A stretch of 64,000 nucleotides of DNA, from contig JASANG010000540.1 in the NCBI GenBank assembly GCA_030248215.1, positions 62,001 to 126,000 on the forward strand, given 5' to 3'. This stretch comes from Enoplolaimus lenunculus. Lineage: Eukaryota; Nematoda; Enoplea; Enoplida; Thoracostomopsidae. This document shows positions 1 through 11,186 of this stretch, piece after piece. Under the pieces are notes generated by a model, which ran no database searches, was not told where the DNA came from, and saw only the letters and a list, made by a program, of their open reading frames with translations. Each line of letters begins with the position of its first letter. Position 1 is the first letter of the stretch. Made by a program: the position numbers and the translations under genes.

Positions 1-1490
1 ATTTCATATGACCTACAAACGTGTTGGAACCTTTTCCACGCTAAGGCAGAGATTTTGTAAGGGAAGCTTGAAAGCTGGGCCCAACTGGCTCTCGTCTGGT
101 CACAGATGGTTTTTTAATATTAGCGAGTTTGAAATAGGTTGCAGATACGAGGGTAGAGATTGTGCCGGTTTCAGTGATCAAAATCAGTTTGCAATTTAAT
201 GCAAGGGTTCGTAGACAATGACCCTCCCCATTTATAAAATCCTGTGCTACGCCAATGCAAATACGCCAATCGTTTTTCGCAATTTAAGAAACAAACCCTG
301 ATTGGTTGTTCGTTCGAAAAGCTATACACTTTCAAAGCCTACTAAAATCAGTTATCTTCAATTTTATTGGTCATATGCCGACGGTTGGGTTTTTCAGTCT
401 GTCAATCTCTAACTTGAACCATTAATGCTTATATGACGATGATATGTAAAAATATAGAATTATACATGATTTATCGCTTTGACAGGGCCAGAGCAGCCAC
501 CCGAAATACCCCCATTTGGGGGCCCCACCTCTAAACGTGGCCACACCCTAACCGGTTGAAACAAAAACCGCATAAGTTTTTAAATGCGTCTGGCTTCCCG
601 CTCGCTTCTCTTGCCAGTTTGGGGGGTTCCACCCTGGAATTTGGGGAGAGCCCCAACCATGCCTACTCCGGCACTGCGATTTGATATATATTTTTATGCC
701 AAGATCTATTTATGTACAGACATCGAAAGAAAACTTTTATTTATGGTCAGGAAATAGTAAAATGTACTCTAAAAATACCCTCAAGACATATTTGATTAAG
801 CGTTTATGACATAGCTACTTTTGGGTTTATCTCTGATTAATGTTAGCAAGAGTCGATGATATCCGCTTGTAGAAGAGTATACAACTGTCGCGCTGGAGCA
901 TAGCACAAAATGTACCACCGGCCGTTGCGTTTTTGCCCCCTCCCCTGCTCAGACACATTGTGAAAATGGGAATCGAACTTGACTGTGGCGGAGTCAAATT
1001 TGACTCAGTTTGTGTAGTCATGAAAACCAATTTCCGAGAAAGTCAATTTGACTCCCCATTTTGACAGTGTAGGAGGGTATAAACAACTTACAGTTCTAAT
1101 ATATTCGCGAATGTACTCCACGCCTTGTTTAAGGGGGTCAGAGTTGTTAATCTGTAAATATGGTTCGAAAATACACTCTAAACTATGGGGGTAGGTTAAA
1201 AATGCAACGCGCTCTGGGTGCATCGTTTTGTAGACACATTGTACCCGCTGACTGACAGCTGGGGAAACGTTCTATGCCTGTAATATAATGATATCTGAGC
1301 CAATATTACTGTTACAGACGTAACTGTAGATTAACCATACGCCTAAGCCTAAGCAAAAAGTATAGCCTAAAATCTAAGCCCATTCTTTCACACTCCCCGC
1401 AAATTAATCGGACCGTCCAAAAAGTGTTGTTTGGGCGGACATTTTAGTAAAGCTGTATATATATTCGTGAATATTTTTCTTTTAAACTTT
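1..1490. other. Repeat-derived sequence left of the first gene
   Basis: I see no supported gene here. Positions 480-660 match, in inverted form, sequence near 58400-58510 (shared CCAACCGGTT-type block and GGCCCCACC stretch), so this is a dispersed repeat. Positions 880-1240 hold a decayed inverted-repeat element that includes part of the GAGTCAAATT MITE family (about 966-1075). Positions 1320-1390 carry a short run of CCTAAG hexamers from the TTAGGC-bearing MITE family. An open frame at 8-199 has no recognisable domain and no clear splice context. Confidence 0.5.
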
Positions 1491-1496
1491 TTTATT
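1491..1496 (-). promoter_or_regulatory. Poly(A) signal AATAAA
   Basis: The plus strand reads TTTATT, giving AATAAA on the minus strand, 34 nt after the TAA of the small secreted-protein gene. Spacing is typical for an animal 3' end. Confidence 0.45.
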
Positions 1497-1530
1497 GCAA
1501 ATTTAAAGTACGTCAGAACTCAATATCGTT

Positions 1531-3558
1531 TTACCACATACTGTTTATATCATATTCTTCTACGAGTGGGACCTTAAAATAATTTCCCGATGCTCCTAAA
1601 AACACAAATACAAACAAATAATAGTAAACATTAAATAAGAAAATAAATTAGAAACTCCGGGGTCCGTGTTTACTTTTAGAGCCGTCCGGCGCTTCTGGTA
1701 GGATTGCCAAAGATTATTCTTTAGGTTTTGACTAAATTCCTTGCTCTGGCTCACCAGGCTTACGCTTAGGATATAAGCTTAATCTACCATTAAGGCCTTA
1801 AACACAATATTGACCATAAACTTTTAGCTCGCTTGAAAAACACAATCTAAACACTTTCAATAATATTTCAGAACATCATAATTTGGTTATCCACTGTCTC
1901 ACCCCCACACTATTAACACACGAACGTCTTAACTAAATCATCGGGTTTGAGGCATAATAAAACTACGCCAAAAAAGGATTCTTTGTCATAATTTCTTCAA
2001 TGTTGTGCGTTTTTACAGTTAAAACCGCTGTGAAAACAAATATTTGTGAAATCAATTCCACCCACTCGTTTCTTAGTTATTAACTTCTCTCAATTTTAGC
2101 CTTTACGCCAGTTAGCATCGTGTTGAGGACAAATATTTGCGAAACCCATACAAATTGTCGATATTAGTCAAAATAGTTGCAACATTTGCAACGCTACTGT
2201 ATGTTCTATGATAAAACAATGCTTGAAATACGTATGTTCGGCGTTCCAGCTTTAATAATATTGATAAGAGGATTCGAAATGAAGTCTGTGAAGTAACAGA
2301 TTTGTTGTGCTAAATAGTGACCAGTGCTCATGCAGCTGGTGATCCATAAATTTTTGACGGGGGCGGGTTGGTAATGTGGGGTTCACGTTATAACTGTTGC
2401 AGTGGGGAACGCGTATTACCCTATTACAGCAGCGGGTAACGTTCTGTACGCTAGTTGATTCGCTATCAAATGAAAAAATTTGAATTGTATGCTATCTTGA
2501 TGTGACACCTACTGTTTGTACTACAGTATCATATGATATTCGGAATATTGTCTGTCAGTATCATATGATAAGTTTAAAAATGTCAACAAAGTTGTGGTAA
2601 ATTAGCTTGCTTGTCTTGTATAATGTCATATAAGACTAGTTTGCAATTTGAATTATTTGTACTTTTTTTGCTAGAAACGGAAACGTAGAAGCTAATCATT
2701 TAATGCAACATGAAACTAAGTTTTTACTATTCTATTAGAAAGTACAAATTACGTTATCCTGCATAACATCACATATTTAATGGAATTTTGGAATATCATG
2801 TGATGTTCTTGTAAACGTCGCGTGGTATTATAAGACACATGGCTCTTTGTATACAATGATCACTCGACATCAGTGATTTGTAAGCAATATAGACAAAACG
2901 TGCTCTGGGCTGCCCCAGTTATAATGTGAACCCCGCATAAAGGTTGTGGAATTCAATTTTTTACTGTATACTATGTGAAAATTGACTGAAGAGAAAAAAT
3001 TATAACGTATCTTACCATTTTATCGCAAAAATATTTTCTGATGGGGTGTCTGCCCCCTCTATAAATCCGCTAGCGGAAGTACCCGGGAATATTTTCATAA
3101 AATATACGATATTTCTCGTATACAAGCATGATTTCGTTTTTTTCGCATTATTATTGTAAATTTACGAATTAAAATAATATTTGAGTATAATACCTGGTGT
3201 AAGAGCAAAATTGCCATATTCAGTGTCCGATTGATCAACCAAATACCGGTTATTTGGAACATAATCGGTGTATAGAATGGTTCCGCTTCCGGATGGACGG
3301 CATTCAAAAACCTGTAAATTAAATTAAACAAAATGTACCAATATAAGTAGTATATGTAGTGTACAGTATTTTCTTAAAAAATATATTGACCATTAAAGCA
3401 ACCATATTCACAACAAGCAGCGTCTGAAAGCAACAATTACTGTTAACTTTCTCTATTTTACTGTAAACTATTGAGCAAAGTATTTTGTGAATAACTAGAA
3501 AACTCTAAAAATTACATCTCATCTACGGCAAAAGAATTTTAAACTTTGCTAAAATAGC

Positions 3559-3604
<46 letters not shown>

Positions 3605-3992
3605 TACTTTGCCCTCTTATTTGGGTCACTGCAATATTTTACAAGCGATGGTGTTGAGGCAGTCGCAAAAAAGCATAATAAACTGTAACTTTACCATTTT
3701 CAGGGCACATGTTACTTTAAGGGGCGTCCAGGTTTCTGCTGGGTCTATAAAAGAGTAAGTAGGCTTAGGCTTAGGAATACTCTAATCTACTGTTACGCCC
3801 TTCAAGGTAACATTGGCCATTTTCAGCGTAAGTAGTTTAAAGCCACTGAGAGCAGTAGGGAAAATTGTGAACACTGCATTGACCAAAAATAGAGTAAAAA
3901 AGATGGTTTTACGTTTTGACATTGCAGACAAATTAAAATCTTACCGGAAATGTTAAAATTGCCACAAATATTGACACCAGCGCCGAATGCAT
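1531..3992 (-). CDS. Small secreted protein of unknown family, three exons, 76 residues
   Basis: Read on the minus strand, exon 1 is 3992-3945: it starts at ATG and encodes MHSALVSIFVAILTFP, a hydrophobic signal-peptide-like stretch, followed by a GTAAGA donor in phase 0. Exon 2 is 3311-3194, preceded by a TTTACAG acceptor and followed by CCAG/GTATTA. It is open for 39 codons (begins VFECRPSGSG, ends NFALTPG) and leaves phase 1. Exon 3 is 1595-1531, preceded by GTTTTTAG, enters in phase 1 and ends VEEYDINSMW then TAA. An AATAAA poly(A) signal lies at 1496-1491, 34 nt beyond the stop. All phases agree. The predicted product is a secreted peptide of about 55-60 residues after signal cleavage, with one cysteine near the predicted cleavage region and no dibasic processing sites. 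No family is recognised. Intron 1 holds an (ATT)n tract and a MITE; intron 2 holds a 557-bp element. An exon missed between 2 and 3 cannot be excluded. Confidence 0.5.
2378..2934. mobile_element. Non-autonomous DNA transposon, GGGGTTCAC family
   Basis: The ends are inverted repeats: GGGGTTCACGTTATAACTG on the left and the complement of CAGTTATAATGTGAACCCC on the right, each followed inward by a GGGAACRCGT-like block. The interior carries several copies of the palindrome ATCATATGAT. A second copy lies at about 45942-46614. I could not define a clean target-site duplication. The element sits in intron 2 of the secreted-protein gene. Confidence 0.65.
3561..3604. repeat. (ATT)n microsatellite
   Basis: About 14 uninterrupted ATT units lie in intron 1 of the small secreted-protein gene. 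Confidence 0.95.
3704..3818. mobile_element. Short TTAGGC-bearing MITE (hAT-like)
   Basis: The ends are GGCACATGTTACTTTAAGGG on the left and the complement GGCCAATGTTACCTTGAAGG on the right, the terminal inverted repeats of the second subfamily of the TTAGGC MITEs. The interior has two TTAGGC units. It is much shorter than the usual 190-210 bp. Confidence 0.6.
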
Positions 3993-4641
3993 ATCTATTT
4001 AATCAAACTCAATGCTAATTAATTAAGATATTCTGTACAATTAATCAAAACCAATATTTCTATTTCAGTAATAGGTGAAGTTTTATTATTTGTTTCAGTA
4101 AAAACTTGTGACAAAATTACAAAAACGCTTGTTGTGCTTTGAAAAACTTGTAAACTTGATGCAAGAATAGCCTTATGACAAACGGTAAAAACGTTAAGTA
4201 ATATCTTTTTCTGCACTGACTAATCACTCGGCAGTCGGCATTGCGCAGTGCGTGAAAGTTAGCAAATGCACAACTATCTGCATGCAAATTTTCTTTTCAC
4301 ACAACAATCACATTTCTGTTCTAAGAAAACATTTTAAACAAAAATGCTGGAAATTAGCTCAAAATACGTATGTGGGACACTCCATCTTTAATTAGATAGA
4401 TTTCACGGTTTTCTCAACTTACACAAAAGCGTTTCCAAACAAGCTGGTTGAAACGCGAAAGGCGTTCAAAATAGTGTTTTATTATCGGTATGATTCCCGA
4501 ATATTACATTTTTGATGTAAGTTTTCAATATTTACTGCACGGGTAATATGATACTGTTTTATCAGAATTTGCAAGAAATAGTAGAGTATATATAATCATG
4601 TTCGGCAACAAATTTGACCCTTAGAGTTGTTAGCATAAATG

Positions 4642-4854
4642 CACTGTAAAAAATGGTGAGTCAAATTGACTCTCTACGAAATAGGCTCTTCTTGACTACA
4701 CAAACTGAGTCAAATTCGAGTTCGGCAGAGTCACAAATTCGACTTACTTAGTCGCACGTTTGACACTGGCGGAGTCGGATTTGACTCAGTTTGCGTAGTC
4801 CGTTTGAGCCTATTTCGGAAAGAGTCAATTTGGCTCATCATTTTTTATAGCGTG
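4642..4854. mobile_element. Palindromic MITE, GAGTCAAATT family
   Basis: It begins CACTGTAAAAAATGGTGAGT and ends with a decayed complement. The two arms of roughly 80 bp are near-complementary and built from repeated GAGTCAAATTYGACTC blocks. Other copies are at 14338-14577, 26775-26993, 28229-28437 and 41582-41778. Two of those are flanked by TA on both sides, which points to a Tc1/mariner-type target duplication. Confidence 0.75.
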
Positions 4855-5833
4855 CTCTCGAGTAGTTGCACTTGTAGCACGAGCAGGTATTCAACGAATA
4901 CGAGAATCAACATTTTCAGCTGGAAAGCATCAAAATTAAAATAAAACAAAAAACAAATGGGTATTCATTTTTGTAGAAAAACAGTTATCATGTCGGTTCG
5001 AGAGTTGCCAATTTTCAAGGGTGCAATTTCGTTGCTGCTTAGAATTAACCCTAATCTACAATATCCAAATTTCCGAAAAAGGCGGGCGGGGCTGATATTT
5101 ATTTGGTCTCTCTAGAGCGAGCCCACACCCTGCTATTTGGTTACGGACTGTTATGTAGTTGAGCTCTGTGTTTTCCAGTTCAAACTCAGGCACCCTGAGG
5201 AGAATGTTTCTAAAAAATTTCCTATTACCAAAACAGTAGTTGCACGGCTGTACCGAGTGAAAAGTGGTATTAAGCTTGATTGATTCGCAAAACAAACGTA
5301 GCCCGTTTATTATCCTTGGGTTCGTTTTTCATTATCTTCTTGGTTCTCTGTCGGTGGGACACCTGGCCCGGGCCGTGCTCCTTGTTTTATTCCGTCGCTC
5401 AAAAAAAGGGCGCAATCGATACTAATAACACCTTAGGCGGGCGCCATATTTTTATACAAATTTCATGTTGTGAGGCGCCGTTCGTCACCGTCTGTCAAAT
5501 GTGGCCAATCCGTAGAAAAACGTTCCGCTCCTGATCTTTACATAGGCCGAAGTGGCCAATCCGCAGAAAAACGTTCTGCCTCTGATTTTCACATAGGCCA
5601 AATTCAAAAGTCATCATTATGACCCTTGACACGAATCACATATCAATGCGATGTTGTGTCACTCGAATCGTATTTTAGGTTCTCCCTCCCACAACCCAGT
5701 TGAGAATTAGTATGGCCTAGGGTCATGAAACCAAAACGAATATAAGCATAGGTTTACGGTTTCGGTGTGCAAATCAAGAGCTGGTTTTGGTGATTACTTA
5801 GTCTTAAACAAACTCATTGGTTATTAATCCAGT

Positions 5834-6010
5834 GGCCAATGTTACTTTTAAGGGCGTAACAGTAAGCGTATTCCTTTTTAAGCCTAAGCCTAATCGTTGC
5901 AAAAGTGTGTTTCTAAGCATAAGACTTAGCAAAAAATGTAATCTAGAAGCTAAACCTACTGGTTTACTGATCCACCAGAAACCTGGACGCTCCTAAAAGG
6001 ATCATGGGCC
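5834..6010. mobile_element. TTAGGC-bearing MITE, second subfamily
   Basis: It begins GGCCAATGTTACTTTTAAGG and ends with the complement of GGCCCATGATCCTTTTAGGA. The interior has CCTAAGCCTAA runs and the conserved GCAAAAAATGTAATCTAGA block shared with the copies at 8899-9088 and 16346-16550. Its target-site duplication is not clear. Confidence 0.65.
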
Positions 6011-6129
6011 GATGCTGTTTTGACTGTGACGCTGTAGTGAGTTTTGATTCACCAGCTTCTTAATCAGCGATAAAATAGAGCTAGTTTAGGACAGAGTTAT
6101 GCAATACTGCTTGATATCATGTACCGTAT

Positions 6130-6441
6130 TAACCCAAATAGGAGGGGGTAATAAGAGTGGTCCCCATTTTTAGTGGCAATCAATAGGAGTGGATAGTCCC
6201 GTCCCTAACCATAATTAGAGTACCTAAACCAAGTGTAGCCTTGCATTATCGATCAATGTTTTAATACGAGACAAATAAACGTGTTATTCAACGAATAATT
6301 GCAATACCGGATATATATCAGGAACGAAAGGTGGCGGAGCGTTTGATAAAAATAAATAACAGTCCGCAACCGAATAACAGGGGGTAACCTCTGGAGAGGC
6401 CAAATAAATATCATTCTCCACTCGTATTTGGGTCACTACAG
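6130..6441. mobile_element. MITE of the GTGACCCGAATAA family
   Basis: The left end has AACCCAAATAGGAGGGGG and the right end CTCGTATTTGGGTCACTACA, matching the inverted ends of the cleaner copies at 63403-63742 and 19006-19220. The interior block CTCTGGAGAGGCCAAATAAA is diagnostic of the family. Confidence 0.6.
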
Positions 6442-6533
6442 AATTGAAAAAATGTTATACTTTCCATTATATACTCTTGATTTAACACATATAGATTGTT
6501 TTATACTTCAAAACACCCAAGCTAGTGCACGAA

Positions 6534-6677
6534 CAAGCCCGTAGCCAGAGGGAGGGACAGAAAGGCTCTGCTGCCCCCTGGTACCGTTTCCCCTTTTAGA
6601 AAATTTTAAACATTGCTTTTGAATTATCGAAAACCCTTGTATGCCCCTCCTATTAGAATGAGATAGCTACAGGCCTG
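6534..6677. mobile_element. hAT-like MITE, CCGTAGCCAG family, with target duplication
   Basis: It begins CAAGCCCGTAGCCAGAGGGA and ends in GGCCTG. It is flanked by TGCACGAA on the left and TGTACGAA on the right, an 8-bp duplication with one change, as expected for hAT elements. Related copies are at 10187-10346, 25268-25440, 37327-37482, 43150-43308, 48230-48388, 50207-50372, 50725-50889 and 55604-55760. Confidence 0.65.
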
Positions 6678-8122
6678 TGTACGAAGCGCTTGCTTGCAAA
6701 CCGGAAGCATCTTGTCTATTACTGACGTTTTAAGCACAAAACAGCATGACAAGTTTGCCTAAAATAACATAAACTACTTAAATTAAAAACCTGGTCAAAA
6801 ATGTCGTGTAAAAGCATTTCAATTAGAAAAAAACGTCAGGTTGAAATCTGAACCACATCTGGTTCATTAGAATCTCAAGTTTAGGTCGAAAATTCAACAA
6901 CAAATTGACGTTGCGGAGCGTCAACTAAGGGGCATTATTTTAGGGACTAATTGATATACCCGGTTCACTGTATACGTTTTCTAATTTAAAATGCAACTAA
7001 AAGGGCTATTACAAAATCAGGACAGCAGTATCAAGCATACGGTTTTGGCTGGGTACTGTTTCGAGCCAACACTGAAGGAAGCTGTGACTACATTGATGAC
7101 CATTTTTAAAATAATAGTTCCTTTACAAAGTAGGGGGTGCTAAGAAGGGCCGTGAAGACTAAAGTCCGAAATCAGGCTAAGATGAAGAGCATAAGTCAAA
7201 ATGCTATTTTTACAAAGGGTAAATCGGAAACATTACATGACTTTACAAAAAAGAACTAAAACTTGTTTGGGGGGTGTAAAATGTTCTGAGGCGAACTGAC
7301 TTCCCCTGGCCATTCTTAGGTCACGATCTTGTTGGCCCCCCAATATCAATTTTAAGAGTGATGAAACGACTGTCGTATGGCAAAACATGGTTAATTTAGA
7401 ATAACGTATATAAATGATGGCATAGTGGGAAATATCTCTTTCGCAAATGTCTGAAAAGACGCACAAAACGCAGCAGGCATTTTTAGGAGGGGCATTCAAG
7501 GGTGTTTAGTGACTTGCAATCAAGGTTCGAAATTTTCTTGAGGAGACCGATAATTTTTCCGGGGGGCGCTGAGGCCTCCAGCCTCCCTTGGCTACGGGCC
7601 AGCGTTATACCTTCCCAGAAACACAATCCTGGCTACGTCCCGTGAAGTCGAGTCGCGAGAGACACAAAAATGTTTTGATATTCGACAAGTGTTGGTTACG
7701 TCTACATTTTAGATTTGAGAGCAATTTTTGTTATTTTCAACATTTCTGTTTCTATAAGCATATTGTTGTAGTCGCTTGAACTACTCTCAGAGCAGCGTCT
7801 ATGACACGGCAAACTTTCGAGTCGAGTTAAACCCATAAATATTTTTGAATAATTTCTAATAAACTTTAAGGCTCACACATCAGCAGCGTTTTTTTCAATT
7901 TCAACTGAAGAGCTTCATTGAATCGAGTAATTGTAGCTCTTAGCAAAATTAGTCTAATTTTTGTTGACTAAAATAGAAACAGAGTATCAACCCTTTGCGC
8001 TAACTTAAAGCGCTAGGTAGTAAATATTTCAAATGGTTTGAACCTTGCATTCTTTGGCCCATTTATAGATCAGGGGCGGACCGTTTCTTCTGCCGGACTG
8101 CAATAGAGTAAGCTTAACCCTT

Positions 8123-8335
8123 CCTCACATGAATATTTTCTATTTCCCCTGAGACCTACTTTTATGCTAGGATTCGAACTCCAGTGACTGGAGTGGGAGG
8201 CGTATACCATCACCACTCAGCTATAGGAGCTTGACGCTCGAGCCCGAGGGGGCTCTCACGTCTTGTGGTGATTTAGTACTATGTATACGTGTTGCAATTG
8301 TTAAACACGGTGCGATATATACTGTTTAACGTATA
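8123..8335 (-). repeat. tRNA-derived SINE-like repeat
   Basis: On the minus strand it holds an A-box-like TAGCTGAGTGG followed about 40 nt later by a B-box-like AGTTCGAATCC, the internal RNA polymerase III promoter layout of tRNA genes. The cloverleaf stems do not pair well, so this is a tRNA-derived repeat rather than a tRNA gene. A second copy of the whole block, about 90 percent alike by eye, is at 61408-61624. A 5' fragment (GCTCCTATAGTTCAGTGG) is at about 50024. Confidence 0.55.
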
Positions 8336-8898
8336 TACACTGCGCTGAGTTGCCTATAGTCAACTCAATGTGAGAAGGGGATAAGCTTCAAACAATTTTT
8401 TTGCTTAGGCTTAGGATTATTTATAGTTTTGGCCGTACGCTAAGATTTAGAAATATACTCTTACTGCCGTTACGGCCTTGTAATTTTATACTGACCTATC
8501 TTTTTTATGCTAAAATTCAACTTAGGCCTGAATTATCAAATAGCTATAGCATCTAAACATTTGTTTTAGGTAAACCCTTCAAGTATAAGATGCTACAACG
8601 ACCGCATGGTGGCGCCTTTCACCAAGCGGTATTGGGTTCAAATCCAACTTTCAAACTAGGAGCCGTATTCTCAGCTGTGTTTCATCATTCCACATCCAGA
8701 TTTGAATTTTTGAAATGTTCGATTCGTTTTGAGATTTTAGGGTTTTCTCGTGGGACTGAACTAATACTTTGTCAAAAAATACTCAACACTGCATAAATCA
8801 TACGGTACTGGCAACAATCTAATCAGTTTCACCAAAACGGCATTTAACTCATGGTGTGTCCGTATTGGAGTAATGAACACATTTACCATTGTGTCCGC

Positions 8899-9088
8899 GG
8901 CCAATGTTACTTTAAGGGGCGTAACAGTAGATTAAGCGTATTCCTCAGTCTAAGGTTAAGCGTAGCGAAAATGAGTTCTTAAGCGTAAACCTAAGCCTAA
9001 GCCTAAGCAAAAAATGTAATCTAGAATCTAAATCTACTCTTCTATAGACCCACCAGAAACCTGGACGCCCCTTAAGGTTACACGGGGC
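8899..9088. mobile_element. TTAGGC-bearing MITE, second subfamily, with 8-bp duplication
   Basis: It begins GGCCAATGTTACTTTAAGGG and ends in the complement of GCCCCGTGTAACCTTAAGGG. Flanks are GTGTCCGC and GTGTACGC, an 8-bp target duplication with one change. The interior contains a run of three perfect CCTAAG units. Confidence 0.75.
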
Positions 9089-9439
9089 GTGTACGCGGTG
9101 TTTTTGAGAAGGTAATTTTTCTGTCGGACAACGTAAATGATTTACCGTTGACGTTGACTAGAAAATACACAAAGGGAACGGGTATGTCATTCCTATCGAA
9201 AATTGCTGAAAAAACCAGGAAAACCGATACTCTATAAGCTTTAAAATAACCTGCTGGATTCTAGAGTAGTAAAAATAATTTGACAGCATCCTGAAACGAA
9301 ACAATGACTTCGCTCCCAACTCAAAAATGGTATATAATTAGTTTCATGCGTAAACAAACCCGTACACAGAGCGTTAATTGCGATATATTAAGTGTTTCAG
9401 TTGTCTGCTTCTACTCTAGGCAACGAACTGTTGGTTTGA

Positions 9440-10346
9440 AATCAGCCCAGCGTATAGAGCAAGACCGTAGTAGTGTAAAGCATATTCCTAAGCCTAAAGC
9501 TATGCCTAAGCGTAAGAATGAGCTTAAGCTTAAGCCTAAGCCTAAGCAAAAAATAGTCTAAATCTTAAGCTTACTTCATTGCAGTTCCGCTGAAAAACGT
9601 TTTGCCCGTGATCTTTACCATGGGCCCAAAATCAATTGCTGATGGCGTTTAAAACCCTGAGTGACCGTGAAAACTTGGTGTAGCAACTTGCAGCAGTACG
9701 TTTTTACTGCGAGAGCTTGAAATTGCACTGCTGCTAAAAGTTCGAAAATATGACTGGCCTAAAAATTCTGCTCTCGGAGGTCCCGAAACTGACAAAAAAT
9801 AATTATCGTTATATTTTCTGTTCAGTTACATTTTTTTCTACCCACAAACAATGGTTTTAGGTACAAGACGTCTTCTAATGAACAGATTACTAATATGTAA
9901 ATTAGGCCAACATGTTGTTAAAAGTCACAACCCATGTAAAGAACAGGGCCGGAACAGTAGTACAAGCGTATTCCTAAGCCTAAGCCTAGCCTAAGAATGG
10001 GCCTAAGCGTAACGATGAGCCTATTCCTAAACCTAATCCTTAGCATAATCCTCAACCTAAGCAAAAAAAGTTAGTCTAAAACATAAGCTGACTTTATTAC
10101 AGCCCAGCAGGAAAATGTTCCGTCCTTGTTCTATACATGGGCCAAAGTCACGTTCATTGATTTCGTTTGAATCAAGGTTGGTACGGACCCGTAGCCAAGC
10201 ATGAGCCAGGACGGGTTCAGCCCGTCTAGAATAATTTTGTCTCCCCTCGAAAATTTCCAACCTCTCACTTGAAAGTCATTGAAAGCCGTTGTATGCGACT
10301 GCTGAAAATTTTTTAGCACACCCTAGCGAGGTGAGCAGGCTACGAG
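9440..10346. mobile_element. Two TTAGGC MITE copies followed by a CCGTAGCCAG MITE
   Basis: Positions 9450-9627 and 9932-10142 are TTAGGC-bearing elements with decayed GGCC ends and internal CCTAAG tracts; they share the block GCAAAAAATAGTCTAAA and the end ACGTTYYGCCCSTGATCTTTA. Positions 10187-10346 are an element of the CCGTAGCCAG family. Confidence 0.6.
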
Positions 10347-10446
10347 CATGGCTTGGTACGCACGTAACCATTTCATTGAGATCGATAAAATTTCAAGGGG
10401 ACATGCAAGTATTTCACTTAATTTGCCAACTGGGTTAAACCTTTAC

Positions 10447-11049
10447 CATCTGAGCCAAATTTATCCAGAAAGCGGCCCATGTATAGAACAGGGCCCGAAC
10501 AGTAGTATAAGCATATTCCTAACCCTAAGCCTAGGCTTAAGCCTAAGCGTAAAAATGAGTTTATTTCTAAGCCTAAGCCTAAGCATAAGCATAATCCTAA
10601 GCCAAGCAAAAAATAGCCAAAAGCTTAAGGTTACTCTTTTCCAGTCCACAGAAAAACGTTCCGCCCCTGATCTTTACATGGGCCCAGAAAGCCTCAATCG
10701 TTTCTGGCCATCTTCCCTCCGTCCAGGTCTCCGTCATGGCGATAACTTCCTCGACGAACCGCGAGGCAGATAGTTTAGATGGTAAACTAAAATGGCACCT
10801 GTATATAATTTGAACACAGAACTTTTCGTTTTCCACTGGTCAGTGATTTTATTAACGTCCAAAAACGTGTAATTGTAATGAAATGCTACTTAAACAAACT
10901 TAGAACTGTTATATGCAAAGGCTGATTAATAATTTAAAATATACAAACATAATGCGCAGTTGAACTTGGCAAAGTTGCGAACATTGAAAAATGCATTTCG
11001 GTACTTGTGATACACTTGGGTGCTTCGAAACGGGGCTTTAGAACCGTTC
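10447..11049 (-). CDS. Two candidate exons of an unknown gene, the second split by a MITE
   Basis: On the minus strand, exon A is 11049-11005 (acceptor GCTATTTACAG, donor GTACCG), open from NGSKAPFRSTQVYH, entering and leaving in phase 2. Exon B runs from 10786 (acceptor CATTTTAG; an alternative TATACAG acceptor is at 10799) to 10447 (donor GTAAAG) and enters in phase 2, so the phases agree. Exon B reads LPSKLSASRFVEEVIAM, then ETWTEGRWPETIEAFW, and is interrupted by the 211-bp element at 10474-10684. If one target-duplication copy and the element are set aside, the reading continues INLAQM to the donor in phase 0. As it stands, the frame hits a stop inside the element. Either the copy is inactivated or the element is spliced or exonised. 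No family is recognised. Upstream and downstream exons were not found with confidence. Confidence 0.35.
10474..10684. mobile_element. TTAGGC-bearing MITE (hAT-like) with perfect 8-bp duplication
   Basis: The left end is GGCCCATGTATAGAACAGGG and the right end is the complement of GGCCCATGTAAAGATCAGGG, so the terminal inverted repeats are nearly perfect. Both sides are flanked by CAGAAAGC (10466-10473 and 10685-10692), an exact 8-bp target duplication. The interior has about eight CCTAAG-type hexamers. It is the best-defined copy of the family and appears to sit inside a host exon. Confidence 0.85.
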
Positions 11050-11186
11050 CTGTAAATAGCAACCTCCCATTAATAAAGGTTAACGCCTAAAATTATGTAC
11101 GCCTTAGTTTAGGACAACGCTTTACGTAAAGATTTAGACTTTAGGCAATAGAAAACTATTTCACAAATCTAAGCCTAAGTGTAACT

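Larger units (their letters stand above)
4855..10446. other. Transposon-rich intergenic stretch
   Basis: No supported gene. In order: 5050-5150 is a remnant of the GTGACCCGAATAA family; 5450-5600 carries fragments of a GGCGCCGTCCGTCACC palindrome and of TTAGGC-MITE ends; 5834-6010 is a TTAGGC MITE of the second subfamily; 6130-6441 is a GTGACCCGAATAA element; 6534-6677 and 7240-7600 are CCGTAGCCAG MITEs; 8123-8335 is a SINE-like repeat; 8595-8645 has a tRNA B-box-like GGTTCAAATCC; 8899-9088 and parts of 9440-10142 are TTAGGC MITEs; 10187-10346 is a CCGTAGCCAG MITE. Between 6680 and 7240 and between 7600 and 8040 I see nothing recognisable. Confidence 0.6.

Noticed and set aside
7012-7107. Coding-like frames on both strands (YGFGWVLFRANTEGSCDYID on plus; CWLETVPSQNRMLD on minus)
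   Set aside because: Both are shorter than 40 codons and mutually exclusive; neither has a secure partner.
8130-8250. Functional tRNA gene on the minus strand
   Set aside because: A- and B-boxes are present but the acceptor and T stems do not pair, and a second copy exists as part of a longer repeat.
8590-8660. tRNA gene
   Set aside because: A B-box GGTTCAAATCC is present, but no A-box at the right distance and no foldable cloverleaf.
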